Positions 12,470-25,049 of a DNA stretch of 64,000 nt are shown here, in pieces. Location: contig JAWRVZ010000245.1 in NCBI GenBank assembly GCA_037043235.1, positions 659,098-723,097 of the forward strand. Direction: 5' to 3'. The first letter of the stretch is position 1. Each line of letters begins with the position of its first letter. The notes under the pieces are model-generated. The model did no database searches. It saw only the letters and a list, made by a program, of their open reading frames with translations, and was not told where the DNA came from. This DNA is from Rhodeus uyekii. Its lineage: Eukaryota > Chordata > Actinopteri > Cypriniformes > Acheilognathidae. The translations under genes were made by a program, and so were the position numbers.

Positions 12470-13440
12470 AGGGTTAGCAGGAGGACATGGCTGCAGGGGT
12501 TTACAAGAGCCACTTCTCTGTGAAAACTCAGTTTTAAACATCTGCATGGATCCATCACTCGGACATGCAGCAGAAAGCAGGACCACAACAAAACAAACAC
12601 AGAGCCTGTGATCTTCAACATTAATGAGGATGAGTGTGGGTATGTGCATGTGGCAGCTGGAAAATCGATCACAAACAACAATAATTATAAAAATAAAATG
12701 TTGTGGCCTTTTTAGATCTATTTAGGCCCAATTTTGGATCCTCTTCCCATGGAATCATTATTGGTCCAGAAAGTATTAACATGACTATCATGCCTGTAAA
12801 GCCACATAATCTGCATTGCTTCACGTCTGGATTGAATGGTCATTAAATGGTCACATTCTACACTTTATGATGTTTTATTAACAAAGTTCGGGAGGAACAC
12901 GTCCAAGGATGAAAGCAATCAACTCATCATCAGCAATTACACCTCATCCTATCAGCATGAGAGGAAGCGTTTATATATAGCCATGTTCGACTCACCTACA
13001 TCCCTCGACAGTTTACGGCATCCCTCCACCACCCCGGCTCCTCACACTTAATTGTTCCTATCAAAGTCAGGAATACGGGGGGAGTGCTCCAGGTTCGGGC
13101 TAAATACAGAGCTCGGAGCCCTCTCCTCGGACAGCACGCCAAATACGCATACCTTTAATACTCCTGAGTCATTGGTAAGTGTGAACTCGTGAATATAGTA
13201 TTTTGTGTATCTATGACAGGCTATTATGGGTGGTGTGTAAAATGCTCAACTGATTTCTGAATGACACATATTTACAACTCAGTTTCAAGAATTGTCATTC
13301 GACACAGGGAGCATTGCCTGAAGTTAGCGTATGTCTTGAATCTGAAACAACAAACAGTTCATTTTTCAAGTTCCTGGTTGTGACTATGAGCTACTGTAGT
13401 CTACTTAAGCATCTAAAAGTTGACAGATCCTAAAATGTGA
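12470..13440. other. Noncoding DNA upstream of a decayed coding sequence
   Basis: Contains a TATA-like TTATATATAG at about 12970 and a donor-like TTGGTAAGTG near 13168. Either could belong to a small two-exon transcript feeding the coding remnant at 13447, but nothing in the sequence proves it. Confidence 0.25.
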
Positions 13441-13446
13441 ATGTGC

Positions 13447-14249
13447 AGGTCTTTAATTATGAAGAGATGTCTTGGAAAGGAAAAAAGGGAGAGGAGAGAT
13501 TGTGTTACAAATGGAGTCCTCAAAAAGTGTTGGTCAGAAGTCATTCACTTAGCTCCATTGTGGAAAGAAGGTAGCAAGTTTGGCTGCATAAAACAAATTC
13601 CAACTGAAGTATATAATTCTGAGCTTAAAGTCAGGCTCACCCAAGACTGGAACATTTCAAACTGTTCCTTTGAGCCAAATTACCATCTAAAGGAAAAAAC
13701 AACTTGCATTCTCAACACAACTATCTTACCGACTCTGATCATTACTAATGACTTGTACAAGAAGATTAAAAACATTTGTAAATATCACAATAAATCACAC
13801 TTTGCTCAATCTTGTTCTGAGCAACATGTTTTGGAAAACTCTCTGTCGCTATGGAAAGATCATCTGGGACAAGCAGAGGTTTCCAGTCTAATTGTCAAAA
13901 TAAAAGAATCTCTTATGCAATATCATGAAAACATGGCCTTGGTTTTCTCAGATATGTCCAGACAAGGAGGCTGAGTCTCCTCAGAGGGGGAAATCCATTT
14001 CCAGGAAGAAACATGTATTAATTCAAGAAACGGTCTGGATAAGCAAGATACAATTATCCACAGCCTTGTTTTTGATGGAGGAAGATGTTATGGAAAGCGG
14101 GACGTGCCAGATGTTTTGCTGTACACAAAATAGACAGCATCCCAAAAGGAGCGGTGTTCTACATACTAACTGATACCTTTAATATAGTATATTTAAAGAA
14201 AATAAATGGTTTAGAAAGTGTATTTGTAAAGGTCAGTTTACTTTTCTGA
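13447..14249 (+). pseudogene. Unidentified decayed coding sequence (about 267 codons)
   Basis: I do not recognise the family. The first frame is open from 13441 to an in-frame TGA at 13972-13974. The same frame then stays open for 52 more codons (13975-14130) to a TAG at 14131. Moving one base at the AAAA run (14127-14130) restores protein-like text until a TGA at 14247-14249, consistent with a one-base homopolymer deletion. The product is cysteine-rich, with CWSEVIHLAPLWKEGSKFGC near the start, C-x2-H-x3-H-x4-C (CKYHNKSHFAQSC) in the middle and HSLVFDGGRCYGKRDVPDV near the end. Several N-x-S/T sites occur (NIS, NCS, NTT, NKS). No signal peptide is visible at the first ATGs. TGTGCAG at 13441-13447 could be a splice acceptor and AAGGTCAGT at about 14229 a donor, so it may be one exon of a larger gene. 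It could be a relic of a host gene or an uncommon transposon protein. Confidence 0.5.
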
Positions 14250-16112
14250 AAACCAAGGTAAAGCATATTAATATTATTATTATTATATGGAGTGTATAGT
14301 GTACATCACTTAAATTCTAAGTTGAACAACAGACACATTCCAAAATTCCATTAACTGTTTTGTGTAAAAACGTTTGCATGAAATTTGTAATACTTATGAT
14401 ACATTCATCATGTTTAGTAACCAGGACTTCACCAGGTTGACATGAAAGTTGACAACATAGAGTATATTGGCGAGATCCATAATAATAATAATAATAATTA
14501 AAAAAACATTTCACACAGTTATGTTCTTTGCCTTGCTGACTCAAGAGATGACTTCATCCATGGCCAGGGCACTTCAAAAGCTCCATGTTCAGTTCTTCTT
14601 GGCAGGAAAGGCTATGACTGGGCATAGCGGTGTTCGGTTACTATGAGATCATTCAGGCCGACACTGCAAACGTCTAGAAAGCAGGTGGGTGGCTCGAGTC
14701 AGCAAAGCTAACACACCTGGCCAGACTCTGTGTTATGGTATATTTCATGTCAAAATCTGAATTAAAACCATCCTGATGTGTGGTGGGAGGGATAGGATTT
14801 GGGGGTTTCGGCTGCAATTAGTTTGCATGTTTCACAGGTGCTACAAGGGTTTACCTTCAAATAGCCCAAATCAGCTGGAAAGGGGGCAAACAGAAATGTG
14901 TCCTGCTGTGTATGTAGCTCTCAACAGTTAACCACTCAGATGTTGAGAATACTTAAGAAAAAACAGTCCAAAGGCTTGGGATTGCTGACTCTCTTCATTT
15001 CCCCAAATGCTGCATTCACTGATGTGGTCACACTGGTCCATCTGGGAACCAAGGCTGACAGACAGAAGCAGGCAAGACTCAACAGAGACCGTTGGCTTCA
15101 GCGTGAGATGTTAGCAGGTGGCTCAGTGATGTGGGATTCTGGTGTCCATCAGTCCATCAGGAAGCTATTTAGGGTGGCAGATTAATCAGTCTCCCTACCT
15201 CTCTCTACCACTTACCACAAATGTATAGACCAATTCTGGAATCCAACAGGTTTCACGAAAGCAGCGAAAACCATGTCAACAAGGAGACTGTTCATTTTTC
15301 TGTTTGCCTGAAGTAATAAGACCAATAATAGACCAGCATGAAACAAAGTGGCAGCTCATTCAAATAATGGTTCAGTAGTCTCTGTGAAAAGTTGTACAGT
15401 CAACACCAAAGTAAATAGTGGAAAATGAGTTTGCGGTTGGAACCTGTGGCCATGAACCTCTCAAACTTTGTGAAAAGAAGAAAGGTTAAAGGTTCAGTCA
15501 TTATTGTTCCCTTGAGCAAATGACTTAACCCCAGTTTGTTACAGAGAGATTTTCTCTCTAGCAAATGTACCATTTACAAAGGATCAAAAAGTTGGTGGTG
15601 AATAAACCAATACAAAAATTGGACTGAATCAAAACTGCATTACACTGCTAAAAGTCACCGTAGAACCAGAAGGTGTTGTTAATTCTTTAGTTTTGTGTTG
15701 TTCAAAGTAGTCTTGGGAACTAGATATTTTCTTTCACGGTCACCACTTTGTTGCACTGTTGTAGTAAGATATGTGCAGATGTTTTACACACAGACCACAA
15801 CAATATGGAAAACCTTTTCTGAAACCTGACTGAAGGTTTCACTTTGAGAATCCTGCTGCTGTGTGGCCTTCATCTGACGACCCCCTGGGGTACCCACTGG
15901 AGATGCAGTACATGAAGTATCCAGAACTGCTTTATAGAACGCTGACTATAGTGAATGTACATGCAGGAATCTGTGGCCTAAAATGGCTGTACAATAGCAG
16001 AGAAGTCGACTGGCCCGCTGGGAAAAAACAACAACCTGCAATGCAATAAAGCTATATGCGCATGACAAATGACTAGCCTATCCCCTACACTAATGATTTC
16101 TTTTATTTAGTC
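14250..16112. other. Noncoding DNA, contents unknown
   Basis: Short ATT/AAT trinucleotide runs at about 14273-14285 and 14479-14497. A 95-codon plus-strand frame at 14898-15185 has no recognisable motif and is not called. Confidence 0.35.
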
Positions 16113-16205
16113 CAGTGGTCCCCAACCCCAGTCCGTGGAACGATTTCGCGGACTGGTCCGTGGATCAAATGGTACCGGGCCGCGGATTGAACTTTGGCAG
16201 TGAGG
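16113..16205 (+). mobile_element. hAT terminal fragment
   Basis: Starts CAGTGGTCCCCAACCCCAGT and continues with the GTCCGTGGAACGATTTCGCG and GGGCCGCGG blocks seen at one end of a widespread fish hAT family. A related left end begins at 55094. The other end was not found. Confidence 0.6.
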
Positions 16206-16239
16206 AGGTGTGTTTAAACAATCATTGATGCAAAGAGAT

Positions 16240-16986
16240 TAGCTTTTCTTAATAATAAAAAAGAAGACTTTTACTTGACTCGACAAGACAGGAAAATATG
16301 ACAAAAATACGATGATGAGCCAGCAGAGGACAGAAAACATAGGGAGAACAAATACGGAACAAACAGGGTACGTAATGAGGGAAGACAGGTGGAACAAATC
16401 AAACCAATAACAAGGAAACAAGACAGGCGGGGTTACACAATGACAGGAGTCCACATGGCACAAGAAACACATGAAAAGCCATGAACATGCAGCCAATGAG
16501 AACTCATGACCCGCTTGTTCATACAAAAAAAGACAACATGAAAGCAGCAGAGGAAACACAAGCTGCGTGCTACACAGCACAATACAACACATGACATGCA
16601 AGCAGAAAAGGTCGATTTAAACAGGAATTTAAATTGCATGCTACACAACAACTGACGCAGACAAGAGAGCGAGCGGCCCGAGCGAACTCGAAAATGCGCG
16701 CACTCACAGAACATAGAGCACGAGAGAACATTCATCCTGTGCACTCAGAACAGAAGACAAACACACAGAGCATAAGTGTGCGAATCCTGAAACACACAAC
16801 TGAAACCAAACAAGACTAGAATCAAGATCGAACGCCACACCCTGCAGACAGGTCACACGGACAGGAAAGCACACGTCTCGAGCAAGCTCGAAACAACGTT
16901 CAAACAAAGACAAGACATTACGGGAGTGCCAGAGCTCTGTCACAAAACCAAGAAATAATTATACCGAATGTGATAGAACCCTGACA
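16240..16986 (-). mobile_element. LTR-like repeat, minus strand
   Basis: On the minus strand it starts TGTCAGGGTTC at 16986. It is about 750 bp of pyrimidine-biased, gene-free sequence ending near TCAAGTAAAAGTCTTC, close to an A/T run. The composition resembles the other LTR-like sequences in this window. No TSD or partner LTR was found. The 79 to 120-codon minus-strand frames over it look like chance. Confidence 0.35.
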
Positions 16987-19975
16987 CAAGCAGAATAGGG
17001 TATTAATATGTGCCATATAAGTACTAATAAACAGACAATTTCTAAGTAACATACATGCTAATAAACAACTAGTTAACAATGAAAATTTAACCCGAAGTTA
17101 AATTGTTAGCATTAGATTTATTAATTAGCCCTTACTTCCATGTGTAGAACTTTTGAGTCACACACTTGGACAGGTCCATACTAACCAGTCTCAGTTTCAA
17201 ACTACGTTTACGTTGTTACAGAAAATGTGCAGAGAGTTATGCTGCTTTCTTGTAAAAGGAGAGAAGAAGGTGCTCTAGTCCACTTATACCTGAAGCGTGT
17301 GTGTGGGCCATGTGTTGTGCCCTGAGGATTTACAGTGTGTGGTAAGTAGGGCATATGAAGGGGTACAAGACAGCATGACGTCGGCACTTAGCCTACTGGG
17401 ACTCCACAGTTCCTTCCCTTTGTTTCTTTGATTACAAGTTTTGTGGTGCAGGTGTTGCCAGTTCTTCCCCTTCGTTAGGCCAAGTGACTGTGTTGGTGTT
17501 CCGGATAATGCTGGCACCCATCTGAAGGGCTCTCAACATGTCTCATACAAGTAGAGAATGAATGATACAAATAATCATTTTATATAACATTACAATTTTA
17601 TAAAACACTTTTTCAGAGTCTTCAAACACAATTTCAGAGTTTCTGTGATATTCTAATGCCAAGGTTTCCACTTCAATCAGCCATCAATGCAGCAAAAAAG
17701 CAATTATTGAAAGGCTTCAAACTGGCATATAGTCAGTACAGTTGAACTTGCCATACTGTTGACTGACCCCATATGATCTCTGATTGGGTCTATCACCCCA
17801 GGGTGCCCTTTGTTTGATCCCCACATGACACGCTGTCTGAACCGCTGACTCCAACTCAATGGGGTTTAGAGTGGAAAGTCCCTGGCCAGGAGAGCGGTAG
17901 ATCTGTGGGCTAAATGCGCACACACACACACTATCTGAGTTTGTTTTCCTCATATCGTGGGAGGAAGTCATAGTCGTGCCTTAGCAGCTCAAAAACAGTG
18001 CCTGAATCAGGTCAGGGGTAGAAAAGGGGAATAAATGATGATGAAGGGATAGAAGGTATTTACACAGTCATGTGATAGTCCTGTTTTTGTGCGAGTTTAT
18101 GAGGCAGAGGGAGAGTGGGCGGCATAGGCGGATGGTGGCACGGATCCAGACCTCTCTGTATTTCGAGCCCCCTTCTGTCTGCTTCTGCCCATAAGCTCTG
18201 CTGAGTGCTTGTGACACATCAGTCACACTCTCCACACCACATCATACACACGCATGGTCTACATTACGCCTATGTCTCTCTTTACCTTCCTTAGCATGAC
18301 TGCTATATAGCTATTTTTAGCTGACCCTTCAGTGTGCTATTTCTCACGAGAGTAGGCAGGACTTACAGTAACTAAGCGAGCAACTATCCATATCTATTTG
18401 GGTCTGAAAGGGGAGATTCTTCATAATGTTTTTGTTTTCACCTTAGTTCCTCACCTTCATGCTGTTTTGGATCAAGAGCTTCTCAGAAAAGCACAAACTC
18501 AAGGCCACTTCTTCTCCACAGTTTCAGATTGACCACAAATTCTGACATCTGTCTGGATTCCCACAGTTTTAACACCAGCTGGTTTGACATTTTCAGACCC
18601 ACACCCAAGATATCAGTAAATAAATGGGCATCTCTCCAAACATTTTCGTCAAATAAAGTCAAAGCCCCAACAATCACAAATCTGCAATACAAAATTTTCG
18701 TACCTGCTCCATCCATCATTGTACATTGTGTATCTTATTAATACATTTTCTTTACAATAGAGAACTTTTTATAAAACATTAAAATGTTTTTAAAAAAAAT
18801 TAATTCAAACTTCAAAACAATTCATACAATAATGCAAAAACCATTTTGTACTGATGAATAGTAAATTGTAAATAGTTTGCATTTAGCCAGATTTACTAAA
18901 CTGCAAATTAGCATGAGAGAGGATTTCGAAAAAAAAACATTGATTGGAGTGGAACGTTCAGTGCGTGATCTACTGATGACAAACCTGTAAAACAACACAG
19001 ATGCAGCCAGATTATTTCAATAATGACCAATGCAATCCACTAAGAACAGCGCAAATTATCGGCTTATTTTTGAGTGTCAAATAATGCCGCAAAGACCAGT
19101 CTATTGACTACTGCAAACCTTAGTAAATAACCTTGCATTATTCATTTAAACAGTAACCTCTGATAAATGTCGTTTCTTAACAGGAAATTTCGCAGGTTGC
19201 ACATACAACCATGGTTCCCTGAGAATTGGAACAAGACACTGCGTTTGAAGACACGATGGGGAACACCTCCAGTGTGACTGGTGTCTGAAGCACATGATTC
19301 AAACGCAACAATGCCACTGAAAGGGGACTACTACAAATGTATATGCAATAAGGTTAGCCGCAAAAATAACCATGCCTTTGTTCACGCTTTTTCAGGGCTA
19401 ATTTTTCACTGTCTGACGTTAGTAAATCCTGACAGTAGTTTTTTAACAGTAAAAGAGGATTTTCTCTTGTGCAAGCTGTTAGCAAATCTGTCCCTTAGTA
19501 TCTTAAGTCACAGTGATTTGCCCTTCAGGTAAAAGATGACTCAAACTTTCAACCCTTAACTCTCAGTGCTCAATGTATTTATTAAGGAAGTAAAATGAGA
19601 GAAAAGTAGGGGGGAGAGGGCTTGGGTGGTGCAGGCGCATGGGTAGGGGGTGCACCTTTAACCCTCAACCTCAGCTGTTCCTGCGCTGACCCAGAGGGAC
19701 ACCTTGATATCCTGCAGACAAGCAGCTGCTTATTGTAATAGCTCCATTTGACTGTCCTCATCTTCTCAGCCATTTGCTGTTGGTGTGATACCTGTTTAGC
19801 TTGCATGAAGTTTGCTTGAAATATGTCCTCTACCACCTGTGTATGAGGTGAGTGCAGGCAGGGATTTAAAGGCTCTGACCTGTAAAAATATAAAAGGTGT
19901 TCTCATTTTTCTCCTTGGATATGCTATCGTTTTTTGTACTATAACAGACAACTAACATACGTTCTGTCACATTCT
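16987..19975. other. Unique noncoding DNA
   Basis: No coding signal and no terminal repeats. A short AC run lies near 17920. About 18780-19160 is AT-rich and featureless. Confidence 0.4.
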
Positions 19976-20097
19976 TACATTTATGCATTTGGCAGACACT
20001 TTTATCCAAAGCGACTTACTTGCTTTCCCTGGGATCAAACCCATGATCTTAGCGTTGTAAACACAAATGCTCTACTGACTGAGCTACAGGAAAGCTG
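19976..20097 (-). repeat. tRNA-related short interspersed repeat
   Basis: On the minus strand, 20093-20024 reads as a tRNA-like block. It has an A-box-like TAGCTCAGTCAGTAGAGCA and a B-box-like GGGTTTGATCC, the two internal RNA polymerase III promoter elements. Its ends, TTTCCTG and CAGGGAAA, can nearly pair like an acceptor stem. It is joined to the motif TTGGCAGACACTTTTATCCA, which in fish accompanies this repeat in many copies. It is a dispersed SINE-like repeat rather than a working tRNA: the anticodon arm is poor. Confidence 0.65.
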
Positions 20098-21095
20098 TTC
20101 TCTTTAACTGCATTGTACACAAAAAGTGTACTACTTTTGTGCACAGTTTAACATAATATGCTCTGAGGTCAGTTTAACTCTCTTCAAATCCTCTAAGGGT
20201 GTCTGGGCTTTTGCCTAGTGTCAATGAAAGTGTTTTTCTAGTGTTCTACATGAATAGCTTTATTAAAACGGGCACACTGGGTGGTCGACTTTGCTCCACA
20301 GGCTAGACACTTAAATTATTCCTATATAAAATGAAAAGATATATAACCTCAAGGTTAATGTAGCTTGCCAGATGGCTACTGTATGAAGGACAAGGTGGAG
20401 CTAGTTATGAATGAGAAGAAATGCTTTGTTCATAAGTTTTAACGCTATTTTATTGCAAAACCTGCTCAGTTACTAACCATATGCAAACTACCTGAAACAC
20501 TATTTGTTACACTAACATTCACTAAAACAGTGTACTTTCCATGCCACTGATGGAATGTTCCATCATTCACGAGACATAATTTTCTGGCAATTCATACTTT
20601 CACTGTTATATGGTAGAGGGTGCTATAATGCATCTTCTGAAAGAGTCTCTGAATAAAAGCACAGGTGGTGAAGAAGCAGAAACAAGCGATAGAACCAGTG
20701 CTTAAGCATCAGTAAGCAAATTTGATTATCAAAATGTTCAACAGCATATGAATCAAAACTGTCTAATGTTTAATCTTCACCATTATACTGAATCATATCT
20801 GAATATAGTCTTTGACAAAAAAGTTTTTTTTGTTCAAAATGTTTTTTTTTATTATTATTAAGTTTACACATATTCAAATGTTTATGAAAAAATAATTCAC
20901 GATGCTAATATGAAGCTAGTATGCATAAAGCTAATTTTTTTTTTAAAAGCAGATGCTCAGTTCTTTCTTTTAATATATTTCCAGAAGTTCACATAACAAA
21001 ATATTGTGGGGAATATTTCACTGGTGGGGAAAGAGTTGATTCAAGATGTACGGATTCTGGTACCCGTTTTGAAGTTGTGGAGTAATGCTGTACAG
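20098..21095. other. Noncoding DNA
   Basis: AT-rich, with short T and A runs. Nothing recognisable apart from the 8-bp target sequence CTGTACAG just before 21096. Confidence 0.4.
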
Positions 21096-22150
21096 CAGGG
21101 GTCTGCAAACGACGGCCCTCTCATCCGGCCCGCGGAGACCTTTTTGTCTACGGAAAAAAAATACATAAATGTACATGTATCCTGCCAAGATCAGCCACCG
21201 CTTACGTGGCCGTTATGTTTTTACCGAATTCAAATAGTAGTAGCGCGCAGTAGTGCTTTCTCTTTCTAGAGTGGGAACGAGATGTTGCAATGAAATGCAT
21301 TTGGGAACTCCTCCCCTTCACGTAATTTCTCAAACCTTATAGGATAACGGCAGTTGACAACTAGCCAATTGTAGAGCGATGGGGATCTGGCAGACAGACA
21401 GTATATATAGCATAACAATTGCGTCAGAATGTTTCCTTCACGCTTCTCTAAATGGAATATGGAAAAATAACCAAGGTTACGATAGTAAAAGGAGACGTTT
21501 TCCGATAACTACATTACAAGACCTTATTCACTGCTTACATTTCTGTTTTCGCTCACTGTCAATGAGATGATATACCGTTTTTCCCCGCATATAACCCGCA
21601 GACGCCTGTTTTTCGCACCCTCATATAGCTTGCATGTGTGATATATACAAAATGTATAAAAATGTTATGTATAAAAATAAAATGTGTGATATAGCCCGCA
21701 GGACTGGTGCTTTTTCCCCCCGTTTTTGCCTAAGGAAGACATTCCTAATGTCAAAACTTTTGCATCAATTTACCTTTCAATCTTTTGGACAACATACATG
21801 TGTGAACAAACATTTTCAAGAATAAAATACGTGAAGAACAATTTGAGAACAAACTTGTCCGATGATAATCTCAGGTCACTGTTGATGTTTGGGAAATCAA
21901 ATCTAAAGCCAGAAATGTCTGCTATTTTGGCATCCAGGAAACAATTTCACCATTCCCACTAATACAGGTGATCATGTGTAGTGTATCATTGTGTTAAGTA
22001 ATAACTGAATAAAATAATATTAAATAAATAATTAAAAACAACATCCATGTTTTGATTCTTTTTTACTTGGACCTCGAGTGTGTAGTCGGCCCCCGAACTG
22101 CTGATTGACAGTTAATGCGGCCCTCGGGCTGAAAAGTTTGGAGACCCCTG
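21096..22150 (+). mobile_element. hAT element with transposase remnant
   Basis: Terminal inverted repeats are CAGGGGTCTGCAAAC (21096) and GTTTGGAGACCCCTG (ending 22150). Flanking octamers are CTGTACAG and CTGTAAAG, 7 of 8 identical, as expected for an aged hAT target duplication. The interior keeps a C-terminal transposase piece (next entry) but too little sequence for a full transposase of about 600 residues. A PolII-unrelated insert-like stretch with ATATAACCCGCAG lies at about 21578-21720. Confidence 0.85.
21720..21962 (+). pseudogene. hAT transposase C-terminal dimerisation region, fragment
   Basis: The frame ends at 21962 and contains CEQTFSRIKYVKNNLRTN followed by LSDDNLRSLLM. This is the hATC dimerisation signature of the group whose host-derived relatives include GTF2IRD2- and ZBED-type proteins. 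The catalytic DDE-type core and the N-terminal BED finger are absent. About 78 codons remain, so it is non-functional as a transposase. Confidence 0.75.
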
Positions 22151-23195
22151 CTGTAAAGCTATAGCAAAGTATGCAGATTGCAGTGGTCTGCTACCTCCTC
22201 CAGAACCTAGAACCTAGAACTCTGGTAGAAGATGAGAAGAGGCTTAATTGACCAAATTTTAATTGAAATAAGTCAGTAGGTCGAAAAAAGGGCTTCTCAA
22301 CTCCTGAAAACTTAACTGTGATTAAACTCAACTGCCTGCAACATTCTAGTAGGGTATGTCACACAGTCCACGCCAGACAGATTGTAGTTTCTTATCACAT
22401 GTCGTAGCTTAACGTTAGCCACTTTACATGGCCATTCACCATGTGTTTACCTATATAAACGTGTGCTATTATTAGCCGCAAGAGTTCATGCAGACTGAAT
22501 TAGTATGACTTTTACTCCATGATGTTTATCTTAACGTGCATTCGTTAAGTGCATCCACTATTTGCAGAAAATATGACTTGTCAGCTTTGTGTGTGCTTGG
22601 GCACTTTAAATTTTAAAGCCTCATTATTTTTGTTTAGTATTTCTCTAATATAGAACAATGTTACATATTATATTATTTATTATTGGTTAAATGAACCAGC
22701 CGACAAGGAACATGTTTAGGTAGAGGCAGCTAGAAACTTTGTTGCAACTTTGTGCAAATTGTAATCAGCACAAATAAATTGAGTATGTTTTTAATTGTTT
22801 CTTGATGTGCATAATTCCTGTAGTAAATAACACAGCATATGCAAATAAATTACATAGTTTTTTTTTTCCAGTTTTGCTGTTGTTGTAAATTTTACAACAG
22901 TAGATTAGATTAGAAAATCACAAACAAGCAAAAAAATTAAATAAAAATTATATAGTTGTATTATGGCCCGGTTAATTGTAATTCTAATATGTGCATCGGT
23001 ATTCATAAACTTTAAGAGGTTTACTGTCTGGTTGTGTTGTGTGTGTGTCTGTGTTTCATTTGAGCAGATAATCGTTTTAATGCGGTCTCTATACTTGCTT
23101 TTCTCTGGTTTTTATTAAAGAGCCTGTTGCTCTGAACTACTTTAATTATGTCTGCTGTTAGTCACATGAGCCACATCCCATATGAAGAATCTTTC
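22151..23195. other. Unique noncoding DNA
   Basis: AT-rich sequence without coding potential or terminal repeats that I can define. Confidence 0.4.
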
Positions 23196-23515
23196 TCTCT
23201 CTAGTCTCTCTTCACACGAACACACACACACACGAACACACACACACACACACACGAACACACACACACAGATATACTCAGTTTAACTTAGACTCTCCAT
23301 ATCCGTAATAATTTTTATACTGTACAAACTGTATTTTCTTCTCCATACACTAACCTTATCCCTTACTTATCACAGAAAATATATAATTTACTATGTTTCC
23401 CCTTATTAAGAATCGCTGGCTGGTCCTCACAATATAGGTGATCTCAGGTTTTACTGTCCTTTTGGGGAAGTTTGGTCCTCACAGGGTATATAACCCTGTA
23501 CACACACACACAGTC
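23196..23515. repeat. CA-rich interrupted microsatellite and teleost dispersed repeat
   Basis: CA runs interrupted by CGAA at 23220-23270. They are followed by TTTACTGTCCTTTTGGGGA and GGTCCTCACAGGGTATATAA, which resemble a dispersed repeat frequently joined to CA tracts in fish genomes. Confidence 0.5.
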
Positions 23516-24225
23516 TTTTTGTTTTTTATGCTTATTCAGACATATCCAACTTGACCCTCAGTGTACATGCAAAATATTGTAAAAAATATTACAAAATGCA
23601 AGTGTCTCTTTCTATGCTAAATTGCTTGTAAGTAGAGGTCAGGGGACACGTTGTACTCAAACCTGTCACGTCAGGATCATTTGAGCTTGTCCTGAAATTC
23701 CTGGTGTGTTTACAACCAATCCCAATAACCGAGAGGAGCCAAACTGGGCCCTAATTGTCCAACTTTGCCTTCTTACAGAGGATCTTACAGCTCCAGGGGG
23801 CATGATTTCCACCGGCAGTCCAAGCTTTTAAAAGCATTTAGTGAGTGCATGACTCACTGAAATGGCTCTTGAGTTTAGAGCTTTTGTCCTCACAGGATGT
23901 GCAATGCATACTTGACATTACATTACAATTCTTTGATTTGTCTGCAGTTCTTCGCTCAGAAATGTTCTTCCTGTACTTTTTTTGGTTACAGGCCTAGATA
24001 ACATCTTTGAAATATCTACAGAACATAGATAATAGTCCTTAGGCCATACCATGTGTGTTGCTGGTCTACAGCATGGGATGCTTAAGTTCTAGCATTCTCT
24101 CTAATCTTATAGACTAGCTTACACAACAAGATTTACTTTGGTCAATCATTACACCAAAATAAACATGTTGGTCGACCAGATTCAGCTAGGTTTCCTTGGC
24201 GAATAGCATGGTGATGTTAGTCCAC
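23516..24225. other. Noncoding DNA
   Basis: Nothing recognisable. Confidence 0.4.
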
Positions 24226-24504
24226 CAGGGGTCGGCAACCTTAAATCTTGAAACAGCCATATTTAACAAAAAAAATAAAAATCAAATATGTCCGGAGCCG
24301 CAATCTAAGGTTTATATATGAAGCGATCATTCTGTTTGACGGGGGTGTGGAGCGATCATGTATGCGTGACTCCTTTCTTCCGTGGGCGGAGCGATAGCGC
24401 ATAGCGGGACCGGTGCTACAAGTTATGTGCAGGGGATGAAAGAGCCGCAGCACAGGGGTGAAAGAGCCATATGCGGCTCCGGAGCCGCGGGTTGCCGACC
24501 CCTG
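24226..24504. mobile_element. Short hAT-like MITE
   Basis: Inverted ends CAGGGGTCGGCAACC and GGTTGCCGACCCCTG are exact complements over 15 bp and enclose 279 bp without coding capacity. Sub-terminal GCGGCTCCGGAGCCGC is itself palindromic. No clear 8-bp duplication remains at the flanks. Confidence 0.8.
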
Positions 24505-24711
24505 AACTAGATCAGGATGGGTCAGTTCCTGCATTCTGGTATTGGGAAACTAATTGCCCAGATACAAGCTACTCATCACGGATAGTAGTCGAACTGCAGA
24601 CAAGCTATAATTTTGAAAAAAAATCAACATATGTTTATTGGAAAAACATGCTTCTACACATATTTCTGTAAAAATGGTGCTTATACAGTACATAAAATTA
24701 ACTGTCATTTA

Positions 24712-24714
<3 letters not shown>

Positions 24715-24773
<59 letters not shown>
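24715..24773. repeat. (AC)n microsatellite
   Basis: About 59 bp of uninterrupted AC. Confidence 0.97.
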
Positions 24774-24774
<1 letters not shown>

Positions 24775-25049
24775 TCCAAAAGCTTTATTTATTTTCGGAC
24801 AAATTATCATTTTTATTGTAGCATTACACTTATAATACAGTCCTATAAAACGCGAGTCATGGTATGGCTGCTTCAGTAAATCCATTTTTACCTAACATTT
24901 TCTTCACTATTAGTTAGGTTTAGGATAGGGTTTAATGTAGGTGGTATGTTCATATTCCTTATTCACACTCATCTGAGCGCACAAACACCACTTTCTGGAA
25001 AATTCACTTTGAAAGTGCTACGATGCAAGAAGCAAACGTTCGTGTAGAT

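Noticed and set aside
20024..20093. Functional tRNA gene on the minus strand
   Set aside because: A and B boxes are present, but the anticodon arm is poor and the acceptor stem imperfect. It is embedded in a dispersed repeat, so SINE-like is the better call.
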